Shown: positions 39,908 to 48,616 of the stretch, one piece after another
Numbering within the stretch: the first letter of the stretch is position 1
Layout: the number at the start of each line of letters is the position of its first letter
Assembly: GCF_020217485.1 (NCBI RefSeq)
Contig: NZ_JAEKMI010000018.1
Coordinates: 42,208 to 106,207 of the forward strand
DNA length: 64,000 nucleotides
Origin: Mycobacterium sp. WUMAC-067
GTDB lineage: Bacteria > Actinomycetota > Actinomycetes > Mycobacteriales > Mycobacteriaceae
Direction of reading: 5' to 3'
The notes under the pieces: model-generated
The model's input: only the letters and a program-made list of their open reading frames with translations
Databases searched by the model: none
Told to the model about the DNA's origin: nothing
Made by a program: the position numbers and the translations under genes

Positions 39908-41112
39908 GGGCTTGACGGGACCGTCGCCGCTACCCCCAAGTTTCGGCTGATTTCAGCGGACATCCGGCGGTGACTCGTGAGGCGCAGAAACGTCGTCAGC
40001 GCGCGGGCCTGCAGCCGGTCGGAGATCAGCGCGGCCGGTCGCAGCACGAACTCACCATGCGACACCGGCAGCGACGCCACCCAGGACACGGCCATGACTT
40101 TGCGCCGACGGGTCCTCTCATACCACCGCAGCGCCGCCGAGACATCGGCGCCGCCGTTGGTCCCGCTGCGAAAATCCCTGAGCGCCTTGCATAAAACCAT
40201 CGTGTCGAGCAGCGCCTGGTTGGTCCCCTGCGCCAGGGTGGGCGGCATCGCGTGCGCGGCGTCGCCGAGCAACGTCACCGGGCCGTGGCCCGGGCCCGGA
40301 ATCGGATGGCGGAAATGCGGGAACGGCGAGCCGGCCAAGTCGTCGTCGCTCAATGTCGTGAGCACCCGGTCGACCGAGTCGGACCATCCGGCGAAATGGC
40401 TGCGGATCATTTCGATCGGGCGTGGCGGCCTGACGAAGTCATGCGACCACGGCAGATCGAACCACCATTGCACCTCCGACCCGCCGGCGGGCCACAGGCC
40501 GAGGTTTCCGCGCGCACCGATGATCATGAGTGCGGCATCGGAATCCGCGATCTCCGGGGCAGTGGCCAGGCCCTGCCAACTGCACCAGCCGGTCGGCTTC
40601 GCGTCTTGCGCGCCAACGTAATTGCGCACCATCGAGTGCAGACCGTCGGCACCGATCACCACGTCCGCATCCGCCACCGTGCCGTCGCCGAACTCCACGC
40701 AGACGCCGACGTCCGTACTGCTCACCGCGATCACCCGCGAGCCGCACCGAATGCGCTCGGCGTCAAACCCGTCGAGAAGGCGTTCCAGCAATACTCGGCG
40801 CGGAACCATCCGCACGGGCGCGCCCAGCCGCCGCACCATCGCGGTCACGTCGAGCGTGGCGAGCGGGCGACCCCGTGACGTCACGGCCCGCACGATGGCC
40901 AGCAGCCGACCGGCGCCGTCCATGTCGACACCCAGCTGGTTCAGTACCGTCTCGCCGTTGGACCAGATCGTCACCGCACCGCCGGCCGCCCGCACGTCGG
41001 GCCGCCGCTCGAAAACGGTGACGTCATGTCCGTCCCTCATCAAGCCGCGGGCAACGGAGATGCCGGCCACGCCGGCGCCCACCACCAGCACCCGAAGCGG
41101 ACGCCCGAACAC
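39904..41112 (-). CDS. FAD-dependent monooxygenase (PHBH/UbiH type)
   Basis: 402 residues. The N-terminal Rossmann motif is VVGAGVAGISVARGL at about 10-24, the middle DG motif is VVIGADGLHSMVR, and the GD motif is LLGDAAHAMPPTLAQG. This is the single-component aromatic or polyprenyl hydroxylase family. The GTG at 41110-41112 follows GGAG by eight bases and lies 14 bases after the rslA stop; the frame continues upstream into rslA without support. It sits directly behind rslA, so it is likely made from the SigL-dependent transcript. Confidence 0.9.
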   Translation of the reverse strand: MFGRPLRVLVVGAGVAGISVARGLMRDGHDVTVFERRPDVRAAGGAVTIWSNGETVLNQLGVDMDGAGRLLAIVRAVTSRGRPLATLDVTAMVRRLGAPVRMVPRRVLLERLLDGFDAERIRCGSRVIAVSSTDVGVCVEFGDGTVADADVVIGADGLHSMVRNYVGAQDAKPTGWCSWQGLATAPEIADSDAALMIIGARGNLGLWPAGGSEVQWWFDLPWSHDFVRPPRPIEMIRSHFAGWSDSVDRVLTTLSDDDLAGSPFPHFRHPIPGPGHGPVTLLGDAAHAMPPTLAQGTNQALLDTMVLCKALRDFRSGTNGGADVSAALRWYERTRRRKVMAVSWVASLPVSHGEFVLRPAALISDRLQARALTTFLRLTSHRRMSAEISRNLGVAATVPSSP

Positions 41113-41126
41113 GCTGGCTCCGATCT

Positions 41127-41855
41127 CTACAGCGAACGCTGCAACAACACCTTGCCGCTGTCGGCGGCGACCACTTGCACGGCGGCGATCTGGTCGACCG
41201 GGGTCGAGATCGCTCCCGCGGGCGTCGCGGTGTGGCCGGGCACGGCCACCCATGTCGCCAGCCGGGTTTGGCTGCCGTCGCGGCCCACCACGACCATCGC
41301 CAGCGTGTCATGGTGCGCGTTCAGCGGGGCCAGGCACACGCACCGCAGCGTGATGGACGTCCCCCAGTGCTGGCCGCTGACCTGGACGCTGGAGGTCAGC
41401 AGCGAGGTGCCGACCTGCGCCATCGGCTCGGCCGACACGGTCACCTGCTGGGCCGGAGTCGACGACCACGCCTGCAGGCCGACGAACACCCCGATCGCCA
41501 GCACCGCGGCCGCGGCGGCGGAGGCCACCCAGGTCACCACCCGGGTGCGGCGCCGGCGCCACCGCACCGCGGCCAGCAACGACGGCAGCAACTCCTCGGA
41601 CATCTCCGGCGCCGGGCCGGACTCGTCGATCGCGGCCACGTCGTCGCGGCCCAGTTGCGACAGCAGGGCCGGCACACCACTGAGGTCGGCGACCGCCGCC
41701 CGGCAGGCCGGGCAGTGCGCCATGTGCGTCTCGAATTCGCGGCGTTGCGCGGCCGACAGCGATCCCAGCACGTATGCGGCATCCCACATCGCGTAGCGGT
41801 CTTCGGGAGGGCCGATATCGGCCACCGGCGTGTTCATTTCATCCATGTCCTTCAC
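41127..41855 (-). CDS. rslA: Anti-sigma factor RslA
   Basis: Membrane-bound anti-sigma factor for SigL, 242 residues. The cytoplasmic zinc motif is His44-x3-Cys48-x2-Cys51 in THMAHCPAC, one helix crosses the membrane at about 100-123, and the outer domain follows. The region YAMWDAAYVLGSLSAAQRREFE is as in known RslA. Loss of zinc on oxidation is the known release mechanism in M. tuberculosis. It follows sigL by 21 bases. Confidence 0.93.
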   Translation of the reverse strand: MKDMDEMNTPVADIGPPEDRYAMWDAAYVLGSLSAAQRREFETHMAHCPACRAAVADLSGVPALLSQLGRDDVAAIDESGPAPEMSEELLPSLLAAVRWRRRRTRVVTWVASAAAAAVLAIGVFVGLQAWSSTPAQQVTVSAEPMAQVGTSLLTSSVQVSGQHWGTSITLRCVCLAPLNAHHDTLAMVVVGRDGSQTRLATWVAVPGHTATPAGAISTPVDQIAAVQVVAADSGKVLLQRSL

Positions 41856-41876
41856 CCCTCAAGCATTCGGAGCCCC

Positions 41877-42422
41877 TCATCGGGTAACTCCAAGTTCCTG
41901 CAGAGTGAGTCGCAACGCCCGCACCGCATAGTGTAGTCGCGACTTCACCGTTCCCTCGGCGATGCCGAGGTCTGCAGCGATCTGTGTGGTGGTCCAACCG
42001 CGGTAGTAGGACCGTTCGATCACGGCGCGGTGATCGGCGGACAGCTGGGCCATCGCGTCCGCTATCAGCAACCGGTCCAGCGCCGCGTTGACCTCGTCCG
42101 GCGTGGACTGTTCGGGCGCCCCCGAGACGTCGGTCGAACCGACGACGTTGCGGAACCGCGCGCTGCGCCGATCGTCGATGATCATGTTGCGGGCGACGGT
42201 GAACAACCACGCCCGCGCCGAGCGTTCGGTGTCCCCGACGACCTCGGGATGCTGCCACGCCCGCAGCAGCGTCTCCTGGACCACATCCTCGGACTGGCTC
42301 GTGTCCCCCGTCAGGCGCAGCGCGTACCGCCACAGAACCGCGGCGTGTTCGTCGTAGAGCGCCTTCATCAGAGCGGCTTCGGCAGCCGCTGACGCACCCC
42401 GAATGCCAGCCACACGAGCCAC
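41877..42422 (-). CDS. sigL: ECF RNA polymerase sigma factor SigL
   Basis: 181 residues. Region 2 (ALYDEHAAVLWRYALRLTGD, SEDVVQETLLRAW) and region 4 (LSADHRAVIERSYYRGWTTT, IAADLGIAEGTVKSRLHYA) are complete. Paired with rslA and adjacent to map, as in Rv0734-Rv0736. The GTG at 42420-42422 follows AGGAGGT. A TGAACC-16-CGTTTAG promoter lies directly upstream, which fits autoregulation. Confidence 0.94.
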   Translation of the reverse strand: MARVAGIRGASAAAEAALMKALYDEHAAVLWRYALRLTGDTSQSEDVVQETLLRAWQHPEVVGDTERSARAWLFTVARNMIIDDRRSARFRNVVGSTDVSGAPEQSTPDEVNAALDRLLIADAMAQLSADHRAVIERSYYRGWTTTQIAADLGIAEGTVKSRLHYAVRALRLTLQELGVTR

Positions 42423-42440
42423 TCGATCACCTCCTGCCGA

Positions 42441-42469
42441 CTAAACGAGCCGACCAGGCGCTGGGTTCA
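42441..42469 (-). promoter_or_regulatory. Candidate SigL-dependent promoter of sigL operon
   Basis: On the minus strand TGAACC (42464-42469) is followed after 16 bases by CGTTTAG (42441-42447). From memory, this fits the promoter type described for SigL (TGAACC and CGT core). The leader to the sigL start would be only about 10-12 bases and contains the AGGAGGT site. A second TGAACC at 42520-42525 lies in a diverged repeat and has no matching -10. Confidence 0.65.
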
Positions 42470-42576
42470 ACGGCCGCGACCCGCCGCGCCCGGCTTCGCC
42501 GCGCTTGCGATCGCGGCGAGGTTCAACGGCCCCCAACCCCTACGCGCTTGCGATCGCGGCTCGTTCAGGCCCCCAG
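42464..42576. repeat. Diverged repeats between sigL and map
   Basis: The 12-mer GGTTCAACGGCC occurs at 42464-42475 and 42520-42531. The 18-mer CGCGCTTGCGATCGCGGC occurs at 42500-42517 and 42543-42560, each followed by a GTTCA-containing stretch and GGCCCCCA. This looks like a roughly 43-base unit repeated with divergence, so the -35 element of the sigL promoter exists in more than one copy. Confidence 0.6.
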
Positions 42577-43368
42577 CGTCAGGATGCGCGGCCCGGACTC
42601 GGTGACCGCGACGGTGTGCTCCCAGTGGGCCGCGCGCGAGCCGTCGGTGGTGACGACCGTCCACTGGTCGTCGAGCACCGCGGTCTTGCCGGTTCCGAGC
42701 GTCAGCATCGGTTCGATGGCCAGCACCGACCCGGGGGCCAGCAGCGGGCCGCGCCCGGGTGAACCCTCGTTGGGCAGGAACGGGTCCATGTGCATCTGCC
42801 GGCCGATGCCGTGGCCGCCGTAGCCCTCGACGATCCCGAAGGCCCGCGAGTGGCGGGCCTCGGCCGCGTGCGTGCCCATCTCGATGGCGTGCGAGACGTC
42901 GGTCAACCGGTTGCCGGGCACCATCGCCGCGATCCCGGCCTCCAGCGATTCCTTGGTGGCCTGCGACAGCGCGTCGTCGGCCGCATCCAGGATCCCGATC
43001 CCGAAGGTGATCGCGGCGTCGCCATGCCAGCCGTCCAGCACGGCGCCGCAGTCGATCGATACCAGGTCTCCGGGCGCCAAAACCTCTGCGGCCGAGGGGA
43101 TTCCGTGGACCACCCGCTCGTTGACCGACGCGCAGATCGACGCGGGATAGCCGTGATAGCCCAGGAACGACGGCACCGCTCCGGCGTCCCGGATCACCGA
43201 TTCGGCGATCTCGTCCAGGCTCAGCGTCGACACTCCCGAAACCGCGGCGGCGCGGACGGCCTGCAGCGCGGCCGCCACGACCGCGCCCGCCGCGGCCATC
43301 GCGTCGAGTTCGCCCGCGCTGCGCTGCGGCACCACCTTGCGACTCCGCAGCCGCGCCAGCGGGGTCAT
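42565..43368 (-). CDS. map: Methionine aminopeptidase type I
   Basis: Removes the initiator methionine from nascent proteins; 267 residues, cytoplasmic. Metal-site motifs are [18 protein letters not shown] with the two Asp ligands, [16 protein letters not shown] with the His, and the C-terminal Glu ligands in AIEPMLTLG and [13 protein letters not shown]. It is the last gene of secY-adk-map, three bases after adk, as at Rv0732-Rv0734. Confidence 0.95.
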   Translation of the reverse strand: MTPLARLRSRKVVPQRSAGELDAMAAAGAVVAAALQAVRAAAVSGVSTLSLDEIAESVIRDAGAVPSFLGYHGYPASICASVNERVVHGIPSAAEVLAPGDLVSIDCGAVLDGWHGDAAITFGIGILDAADDALSQATKESLEAGIAAMVPGNRLTDVSHAIEMGTHAAEARHSRAFGIVEGYGGHGIGRQMHMDPFLPNEGSPGRGPLLAPGSVLAIEPMLTLGTGKTAVLDDQWTVVTTDGSRAAHWEHTVAVTESGPRILTLGA

Positions 43369-43370
43369 TG

Positions 43371-43916
43371 TTACTTGCCCAGCGCCTGCAGCGCGCGGGC
43401 GAACACTTCGTCCATGGTGCCGATGGCGTCGACGGTCTTGAGCTCGTCGCGGTAGTAGTCCAGCAGCGGCGCGGTCTCGTCCCGGTAGACCTTCATCCGG
43501 TTCAGGATGACGTCGTCGGTGTCGTCGGCGCGGCCACGCGACTTGAGTCGCGCCAGCAGCTCGTCCTGGGAGACCCGGAACTCCAGCACCGCGTCGATGT
43601 CGGTGCCGCGGCGTTCGAGCATCTCGTGCAGCGCCTTGGCCTGCTGCAGCGACCGCGGAAACCCGTCCAGGATGAAGCCGTTGGCCGCGTCCGGATCGCT
43701 CAACCGGTCCTCGACGAGCTGGTTGGTCAGCTCCGAGGGCACCAGGTCACCGGCGTCCAGGTAGCGCTTGGCCTCCAGGCCGAGTTTGGTGCCGTTTTCG
43801 ATGTTGCTGCGGAACAGCTCACCGGTGGAGATCTGCGGGATCCCCAGCTTCTCGGAGAGCTTCTGCGCCTGCGTTCCCTTGCCCGCTCCCGGCGGCCCCA
43901 GCAAAACCACTCTCAC
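43371..43916 (-). CDS. adk: Adenylate kinase
   Basis: 181 residues, short form lacking the large LID insertion, as usual in mycobacteria. The P-loop is [10 protein letters not shown] at residues 7-16; [13 protein letters not shown] and the LID region [11 protein letters not shown] are present. It overlaps the secY stop by four bases. Confidence 0.97.
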   Translation of the reverse strand: MRVVLLGPPGAGKGTQAQKLSEKLGIPQISTGELFRSNIENGTKLGLEAKRYLDAGDLVPSELTNQLVEDRLSDPDAANGFILDGFPRSLQQAKALHEMLERRGTDIDAVLEFRVSQDELLARLKSRGRADDTDDVILNRMKVYRDETAPLLDYYRDELKTVDAIGTMDEVFARALQALGK

Positions 43917-45238
43917 TTGAGGAACCCTTCATAGTTGCGCTGCATGAGCTGGCTCTCGATCTGCTTGACCGTATCCAAGCCCACGCCAATCATGATCAAA
44001 ACCGCGGTGCCGCCGAACGGCAGATTCTGAACCGCCCCGCCATTGCCGATCTGCAAGAACAGGTTGGGTAGCACCGAGATCGCGCCGAGGTAGATCGAGC
44101 CCGGCAGGGTGATCCGGCTCAGCACGAACCGCAGGTAATCGGCGGTCGGCTTGCCCGGCCGGATGCCGGGAATGAACCCGCCGAACTTCTTCATCTCGTC
44201 GGCGCGCTCGTCGGGGTTGAAGGTGATCGACACGTAGAAGTACGTGAAGAAGATGATCAGCCCGAAATAGATGCCGATGTAGACCGGGTCGCTGGGGTCG
44301 GACAGGTAGCTGCCGACGAACTTGTCCCACCAGCTGTTGCCGACACCGCCGCTGCCGCTGCGGATCAGCTGGGTGATCAGGTGCGGGATATAGATGAGCG
44401 AGGACGCGAAGATCACCGGGATAACACCGGCCTGGTTGACCTTGAGCGGCAGATACGTCGAGGTGCCGCCGTACATCCGCCGGCCGACCATGCGCTTGGC
44501 GTACTGCACCGGGATGCGGCGCTGGCCCTGCTCGACGAACACCACGCCGACGATGATGATCAGCGCGGCGACGAGCACGGCGGTGAAGATCATCCCGCCG
44601 CGGCTGTCCAGGATGGTTTTGCCCTCGGCCGGGATGCGGGCCGCGATGCCGACGAAGATCAGCAGCGACATGCCGTTACCGATGCCGCGCTCGGTGATCA
44701 GCTCACCCATCCACATCACCAGCGCCGCGCCGCCGGTCATCACCAACACGATGACGACCAGCGTCAAGATGCTCTGGTCGGCGATGATGTCGAGCGAGCA
44801 GCCCTGCAGCAGCCCCCCGTTGGCGGCCAGCGCCACGATGCTGGTGGCCTGCAGGACGGCCAGCGCGATCGCCAGGTAGCGGGTGTACTGCGTCATCTTG
44901 GCCTGGCCGGACTGGCCTTCCTTGCGCAGCTCCTCGAACCGCGGGATGACCACCGTGAGCAACTGCACGATGATGCTGGCGGTGATGTACGGCATCACCC
45001 CCACCGCGAACACGGTGAGTTTGAGCAGCGCGCCGCCGGAGAACAGGTTGATCAGCGAGTAGATCTGTCCGGCCGCGCCGCCGCTGGCCTCTTTGATGCA
45101 CTGCTGGACGTTCGGATAGTTGACGCCCGGGGACGGCAGCGCGGCGCCGACCCGGTACAAGACGACGATGCCAAGCGTGAAGAGGATCTTCCGTCTCAGG
45201 TCGACTGTCCGCAGCGATGAGATGAAAGCGGAAAGCAA
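43913..45238 (-). CDS. secY: Protein translocase subunit SecY
   Basis: Central channel of the Sec translocon, 441 residues and ten transmembrane helices. Conserved elements include [16 protein letters not shown], the [19 protein letters not shown] regions and the cytoplasmic loop [20 protein letters not shown]. It begins the secY-adk-map run. The 269-base region upstream separates it from a divergent methyltransferase. In many bacteria rplO directly precedes secY; here a block of about 14 kb intervenes. Confidence 0.97.
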   Translation of the reverse strand: MLSAFISSLRTVDLRRKILFTLGIVVLYRVGAALPSPGVNYPNVQQCIKEASGGAAGQIYSLINLFSGGALLKLTVFAVGVMPYITASIIVQLLTVVIPRFEELRKEGQSGQAKMTQYTRYLAIALAVLQATSIVALAANGGLLQGCSLDIIADQSILTLVVIVLVMTGGAALVMWMGELITERGIGNGMSLLIFVGIAARIPAEGKTILDSRGGMIFTAVLVAALIIIVGVVFVEQGQRRIPVQYAKRMVGRRMYGGTSTYLPLKVNQAGVIPVIFASSLIYIPHLITQLIRSGSGGVGNSWWDKFVGSYLSDPSDPVYIGIYFGLIIFFTYFYVSITFNPDERADEMKKFGGFIPGIRPGKPTADYLRFVLSRITLPGSIYLGAISVLPNLFLQIGNGGAVQNLPFGGTAVLIMIGVGLDTVKQIESQLMQRNYEGFLK

Positions 45239-45507
45239 CTCTTCCTCCTGCGCAGCCGGGGGTTTCCTGCATCACGCGCCCAACTCCCGCAGGCCAGGAC
45301 GTACGGCGTCGCGCGTCGAACCGTGTACGAGACTAACAGCTGGTCCGGTCAGGTCCGGTCAGGGCCTTTCCGGCGGCGGCTGGAAAGGCTCCGACCGGGC
45401 ATCGGTTGCGACGGCCGCGGGACGCAGGAAAAAGCACAGCAACCCGTCAGGCGATGGGCGTAGAGTGCGTCTGGCTCGTTGCACTTGCTAAGTAACTCGG
45501 GAGCAGT

Positions 45508-46431
45508 ATGACACGCGCTGACCAAGACAGCTGGGACTTGGCCTCGAGCGTCGGCGCCACGGCCACGATGGTCGCCGCGGCCCGCGCGCTGGCCAGCGGG
45601 GGGACCAATCCGATCATCAACGACCCGTTTGCCGCGCCGTTGGTGCGGGCGGTCGGCCTGGATTTCTTCCGCCGCCTGGTCGACGGTGAGGTCACCGAGT
45701 CCGAGGCCGACGAGGCGTCCGGAGGCGGCGCGAAGGACCTGGCGCTGGAGACCGATTCGATGGCGGTGCGCACCCGCTTCTTCGATGACTTCTTCCTCAA
45801 TGCCGCCCGCGACGGGATCCGCCAGTCGGTGATCCTGGCCGCCGGCCTCGACGCTCGCGCCTACCGGCTGGGCTGGCCGCCCGGCAGCGTGGTGTACGAG
45901 GTCGATCAGCCCAAGGTCGTCGAGTTCAAGAGCGCGACCCTGGCCAGCCTGGGCGCCTCCCCCACCGCGGACCGGCGGACCGTCAGCGTCGACCTGCGCG
46001 AGGACTGGCCGGCGGCGTTGCGCGGCAGCGGTTTTGACGCGACCCGACCGACGGCGTGGAGCGCCGAGGGCCTGCTGATGTACCTGCCGCCCGACGCGCA
46101 GGACCGGCTCTTCGACAACATCACGGCGCTCAGCGCGCCCGGGAGCAAGCTGGCCACCGAATATCACCCCGACAACGGGACGGCGATGTCGCAACGCGCG
46201 CGGGAGTTCAACGACAGGTGGGCCAGAGTCGGCTGCGACATCGACCTTTCGGGGTTGTTCTTCGACGGCGAGCGCAGCAACGTCGTCGACTATCTCACCG
46301 GCCGCGGGTGGCAGGTGACCACCCGGCCGCGCCGGGACCTGTTCGGCGACTACGGCCTGAAATTTCCCGACGACGACGAGACGGCGCAGCACCCCAACAT
46401 CGTTTCGGTCACAGCGACGCTGGGCTCGTAA
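45508..46431 (+). CDS. Putative SAM-dependent methyltransferase (TIGR00027 type)
   Basis: 307 residues of the mycobacterial family that includes Rv0731c. Family landmarks are [20 protein letters not shown] at the N terminus, the [11 protein letters not shown] box, [17 protein letters not shown] (SAM-binding), YEVDQPKVVEFK and the AEGLLMYLP stretch. Members are predicted O-methyltransferases of unknown substrate. It is in the Rv0731c position, next to secY, and separate from the later cluster of three paralogues. Confidence 0.9.
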   Translation: MTRADQDSWDLASSVGATATMVAAARALASGGTNPIINDPFAAPLVRAVGLDFFRRLVDGEVTESEADEASGGGAKDLALETDSMAVRTRFFDDFFLNAARDGIRQSVILAAGLDARAYRLGWPPGSVVYEVDQPKVVEFKSATLASLGASPTADRRTVSVDLREDWPAALRGSGFDATRPTAWSAEGLLMYLPPDAQDRLFDNITALSAPGSKLATEYHPDNGTAMSQRAREFNDRWARVGCDIDLSGLFFDGERSNVVDYLTGRGWQVTTRPRRDLFGDYGLKFPDDDETAQHPNIVSVTATLGS

Positions 46432-46445
46432 CCGCGATCCCGCGC

Positions 46446-47120
46446 CTAGCGCTCGGCGGGGGGTTTGGCCGCGGGCGCGCGCACGACCATCGGGACCGCG
46501 GGAAAACACCACGCCATCTCCGACCGCGACTTGCGCAGCGCGGCGGTGCCGTAGCCCCGCTTGCGGTAATCGGGGTGAATCCAGATCCGCACGTTGACCT
46601 CGCCGCGGACCAGTTCGCCGAACACCATGCCGACCTTCTGGCCCGAGTCGACGGCCACGAACCACGCGGCCTCCTCGTCGTCAACGCGTCCTAAGGCCGC
46701 GCGGATCTCGTCGTCCACGTTGCCCGCCGGCCCACCGGAGCCGTCGCCGGCCGCGCCGATCTCCTCGGTGCGCACGGCGAAGATGTCGCGGTCGGTCGCG
46801 GCGGAGAAGGGCCGCAGCTCCAGGGTCTCCCCCGAGCTCGCCGGGCGCTCGCCCAGGGTGAAGCTCAGCTGCTTGTTCAGGTCTTCGAGTTCGGCGAGGA
46901 TCTTGCGCCGCGAGTCGATGGTGAGCTGATCGAACGACATGCCCATCACCGCCTCGGCGGCCAGGTGGGACGTGTCGAGCAACCGGACGATCGCCTCGAC
47001 CGCGGCCGCCCTGTTCTCTGATTCCACGATGGCGTCGGCGATTTCGTGCCGCCGCTCCACGGCTTTCGACAGGGCGTCGGCGATTTCTCGGCGGGTGGCT
47101 TTGCGGTCGTGGTCGGTCAT
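46446..47120 (-). CDS. GNAT-family N-acetyltransferase (Rv0730-like)
   Basis: 224 residues. The N-terminal half is helical (about 1-90, similar in look to the gyrase-A-type dimer motif KILAELEDLNKQ), and the C-terminal half is a GNAT domain with VAVDSGQKVGMVFGELV, VRIWIHPDYRKRGYGTAAL (the acetyl-CoA P-loop) and a short last strand. Substrate unknown. It lies between the methyltransferase and the IS110 insertion; in M. tuberculosis the xylB-like gene is adjacent. Confidence 0.85.
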   Translation of the reverse strand: MTDHDRKATRREIADALSKAVERRHEIADAIVESENRAAAVEAIVRLLDTSHLAAEAVMGMSFDQLTIDSRRKILAELEDLNKQLSFTLGERPASSGETLELRPFSAATDRDIFAVRTEEIGAAGDGSGGPAGNVDDEIRAALGRVDDEEAAWFVAVDSGQKVGMVFGELVRGEVNVRIWIHPDYRKRGYGTAALRKSRSEMAWCFPAVPMVVRAPAAKPPAER

Positions 47121-47147
47121 TGCACCAGCCTAGACGGTATGGGTGGG

Positions 47148-47231
47148 CTGGGGCCTCGCTCAAATGTGATCGTGGGTTGCCGTCAGGAAGTGGGTCCTGG
47201 CCGGTAGAGCCACAGATTTGGGAGGCCCCAG
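47148..47231 (+). promoter_or_regulatory. Long hairpin covering the transposase ribosome site
   Basis: CTGGGGCCTC at 47148-47157 is the exact complement of GAGGCCCCAG at 47222-47231, which contains the GGAGG site and the first base of the GTG start. Inside, CAAATGTG and CACAGATTTG extend the pairing imperfectly. Transcripts entering from outside the element would hide the ribosome site, a known way of limiting transposase; it may also be part of a structured guide RNA. Confidence 0.5.
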
Positions 47232-48313
47232 TGATACGTCAGCGTACGAGTGTTGGCTTGGATGTGCACGCACGATCGGTGTTCGGGTGTGCGTTGGATG
47301 GTGAGACCGGCGAGGTGATCGAGCGCCGGATGACTCCGCACCACGGGGAGATCCTCGAGTGGGCTCGGTCGTTGCCGGGGCCGGTCAATGCGGTGTATGA
47401 GGCGGGACCGACGGGATTTGGGTTGGCGCGGGCTTTGCTCGCGGCCGGGATCGACTGCCCGGTGTTGGCGCCCTCGAAGCTGATCCGGCCCGCTGGCGAT
47501 CGGGTCAAGACCGATGCGCGTGATGCGCGGCACTTGGCCCGGCTCCTTCATCTGGGCGAAGTGGTGTGCGTGGCGATTCCCTCGCCGGCCCAAGAGTCTG
47601 CCCGAGATCTGGTCCGTGCTCGCGAGGATTGCCGCGGCGATCTGATGAGCGCGCGCCACCGGATATCGAAACTGCTTCTGCGGCAAGGGATTATCTACCA
47701 CGGCGGTGAAGCCTGGACGAGTAAACACGAACAATGGTTACGTCAACAGCAGTTCGGCAATGTCGGCCAGCAGGCGGCGTTTGACGCCGCATTCGATGCG
47801 ATGCTGGCCACCGTTGATCGCCGCGACAGGCTCGATCACGCGATCGCCGAGATGGCCGCCGACTCGGAGTTCACCGGCGTCGCCGGCCGCCTGCAGTGCC
47901 TGCGAGGAATCTCCACACTGACTGCATTCGGTTTGGCCGTCGAGATTGGTGACTGGACCCGCTTCACCGGCCGTACGATCGGCGCCTACGTCGGCCTGGT
48001 CCCTACGGAGTATTCCTCTGGCGATACACGCGCTCAGGGCGGGCTGACCAAGACCGGCAATGGTCATGTCCGTCGATTGCTGATCGAGTCGGCTTGGCAT
48101 CACCGCAAGCCCTATCGGCCCAGCCAACGTCTGCGACGCCGCTGGGCCACGGCCACACCTGCCCTGCGGGCGCGCAGTCACGCCGCCAATCGACGCCTGC
48201 ATACCCGCTGGGTCCGCTTCGATCAGCGTCACAAACGGCCAGTGATCGCCAACGCCGCGATCGCTCGTGAACTGGCCGGCTGGTGCTGGTCGGTGGCCGT
48301 TCTCGACGGCTAA
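47231..48313 (+). CDS. IS110-family transposase (DEDD)
   Basis: 360 residues. The N-terminal RuvC-like domain has the first Asp in VGLDVHARSV, the Glu in VYEAGPTG and the Asp pair in KTDARDARHLARLL. The C-terminal transposase-20 domain has the helix-hairpin region LRGISTLTAFGLAVE and the serine segment PTEYSSGDTRAQGGLTKTGNGHVRR. Length and motifs are complete, so the enzyme could be active. The GTG at 47231 follows GGAGG; an open frame upstream runs into the flank. No second copy is in this window. Confidence 0.92.
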   Translation: MIRQRTSVGLDVHARSVFGCALDGETGEVIERRMTPHHGEILEWARSLPGPVNAVYEAGPTGFGLARALLAAGIDCPVLAPSKLIRPAGDRVKTDARDARHLARLLHLGEVVCVAIPSPAQESARDLVRAREDCRGDLMSARHRISKLLLRQGIIYHGGEAWTSKHEQWLRQQQFGNVGQQAAFDAAFDAMLATVDRRDRLDHAIAEMAADSEFTGVAGRLQCLRGISTLTAFGLAVEIGDWTRFTGRTIGAYVGLVPTEYSSGDTRAQGGLTKTGNGHVRRLLIESAWHHRKPYRPSQRLRRRWATATPALRARSHAANRRLHTRWVRFDQRHKRPVIANAAIARELAGWCWSVAVLDG

Positions 48314-48412
48314 GTAACCACAATTGTCCCGACAGAGACGACGCAGGCAAAGCGTTTGACTGAGCGACACGCGTCAGTTCTATGAGGAGATACATTGCAG
48401 CGCAACGCATCT

Positions 48413-48443
48413 ACCCTCGACCCTAGACCCTCGACCCTAGACC
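48413..48443. repeat. Tandem repeat of ACCCTCGACCCTAG
   Basis: Two exact copies of a 14-base unit plus three further bases. The unit itself is two 7-mers differing in one base (ACCCTCG and ACCCTAG). It lies at the presumed right end of the insertion element. Confidence 0.75.
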
Positions 48444-48547
48444 AGCGAACCGCTCATGCCGAAAGTCCCGTCCTGCGGTAACCAACCCGCGCATATCAGA
48501 CTGACCCAGCGTCGACACGACGCCGCGTCAAACTCTATCGGGCCAAC

Positions 48548-48585
48548 GAAGCGGCGGCCGCGACGACGGTCGTGGCCGCCGCTTC
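48548..48585 (-). terminator. Strong hairpin downstream of the FGGY kinase gene
   Basis: Two 17-base arms (48548-48564 and 48569-48585) pair fully except one G-T wobble, around a four-base loop. It starts 32 bases after the kinase stop on the minus strand. No T tract follows, which is usual for terminator hairpins in mycobacteria. It may also block read-through from the IS element on the plus strand. Confidence 0.65.
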
Positions 48586-48616
48586 ACCCTGCCACTTGAC
48601 AAAGCAACACCCCATA

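Larger units (their letters stand above)
47136..48443 (+). mobile_element. IS110-family insertion sequence (ends approximate)
   Basis: One DEDD transposase with non-coding flanks is inserted between the GNAT gene and the FGGY kinase gene, which are neighbours in M. tuberculosis. The ends are not certain because this family makes no clear terminal inverted repeats. CCTAGAC occurs just outside the left side (47129-47135) and twice on the right (48422-48428 and 48436-48442), so I set the limits there provisionally. IS110-family elements encode a bridge RNA in one flank, so the non-coding sequences at 47136-47230 and 48314-48443 are candidates. Confidence 0.7.
48314..48616. other. Non-coding region between IS110 transposase and FGGY kinase
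   Basis: 303 bases without a supported gene. The left part (to about 48443) is probably the right flank of the insertion element and may encode its bridge RNA. It holds a 14-base tandem repeat (48413-48443). The right part contains a 17-bp hairpin (48548-48585). The rest shows nothing recognisable. Confidence 0.5.

Noticed and set aside
43371..43916. Truncated adenylate kinase
   Set aside because: 181 residues is normal for the short form in mycobacteria, which lacks the large LID insertion.
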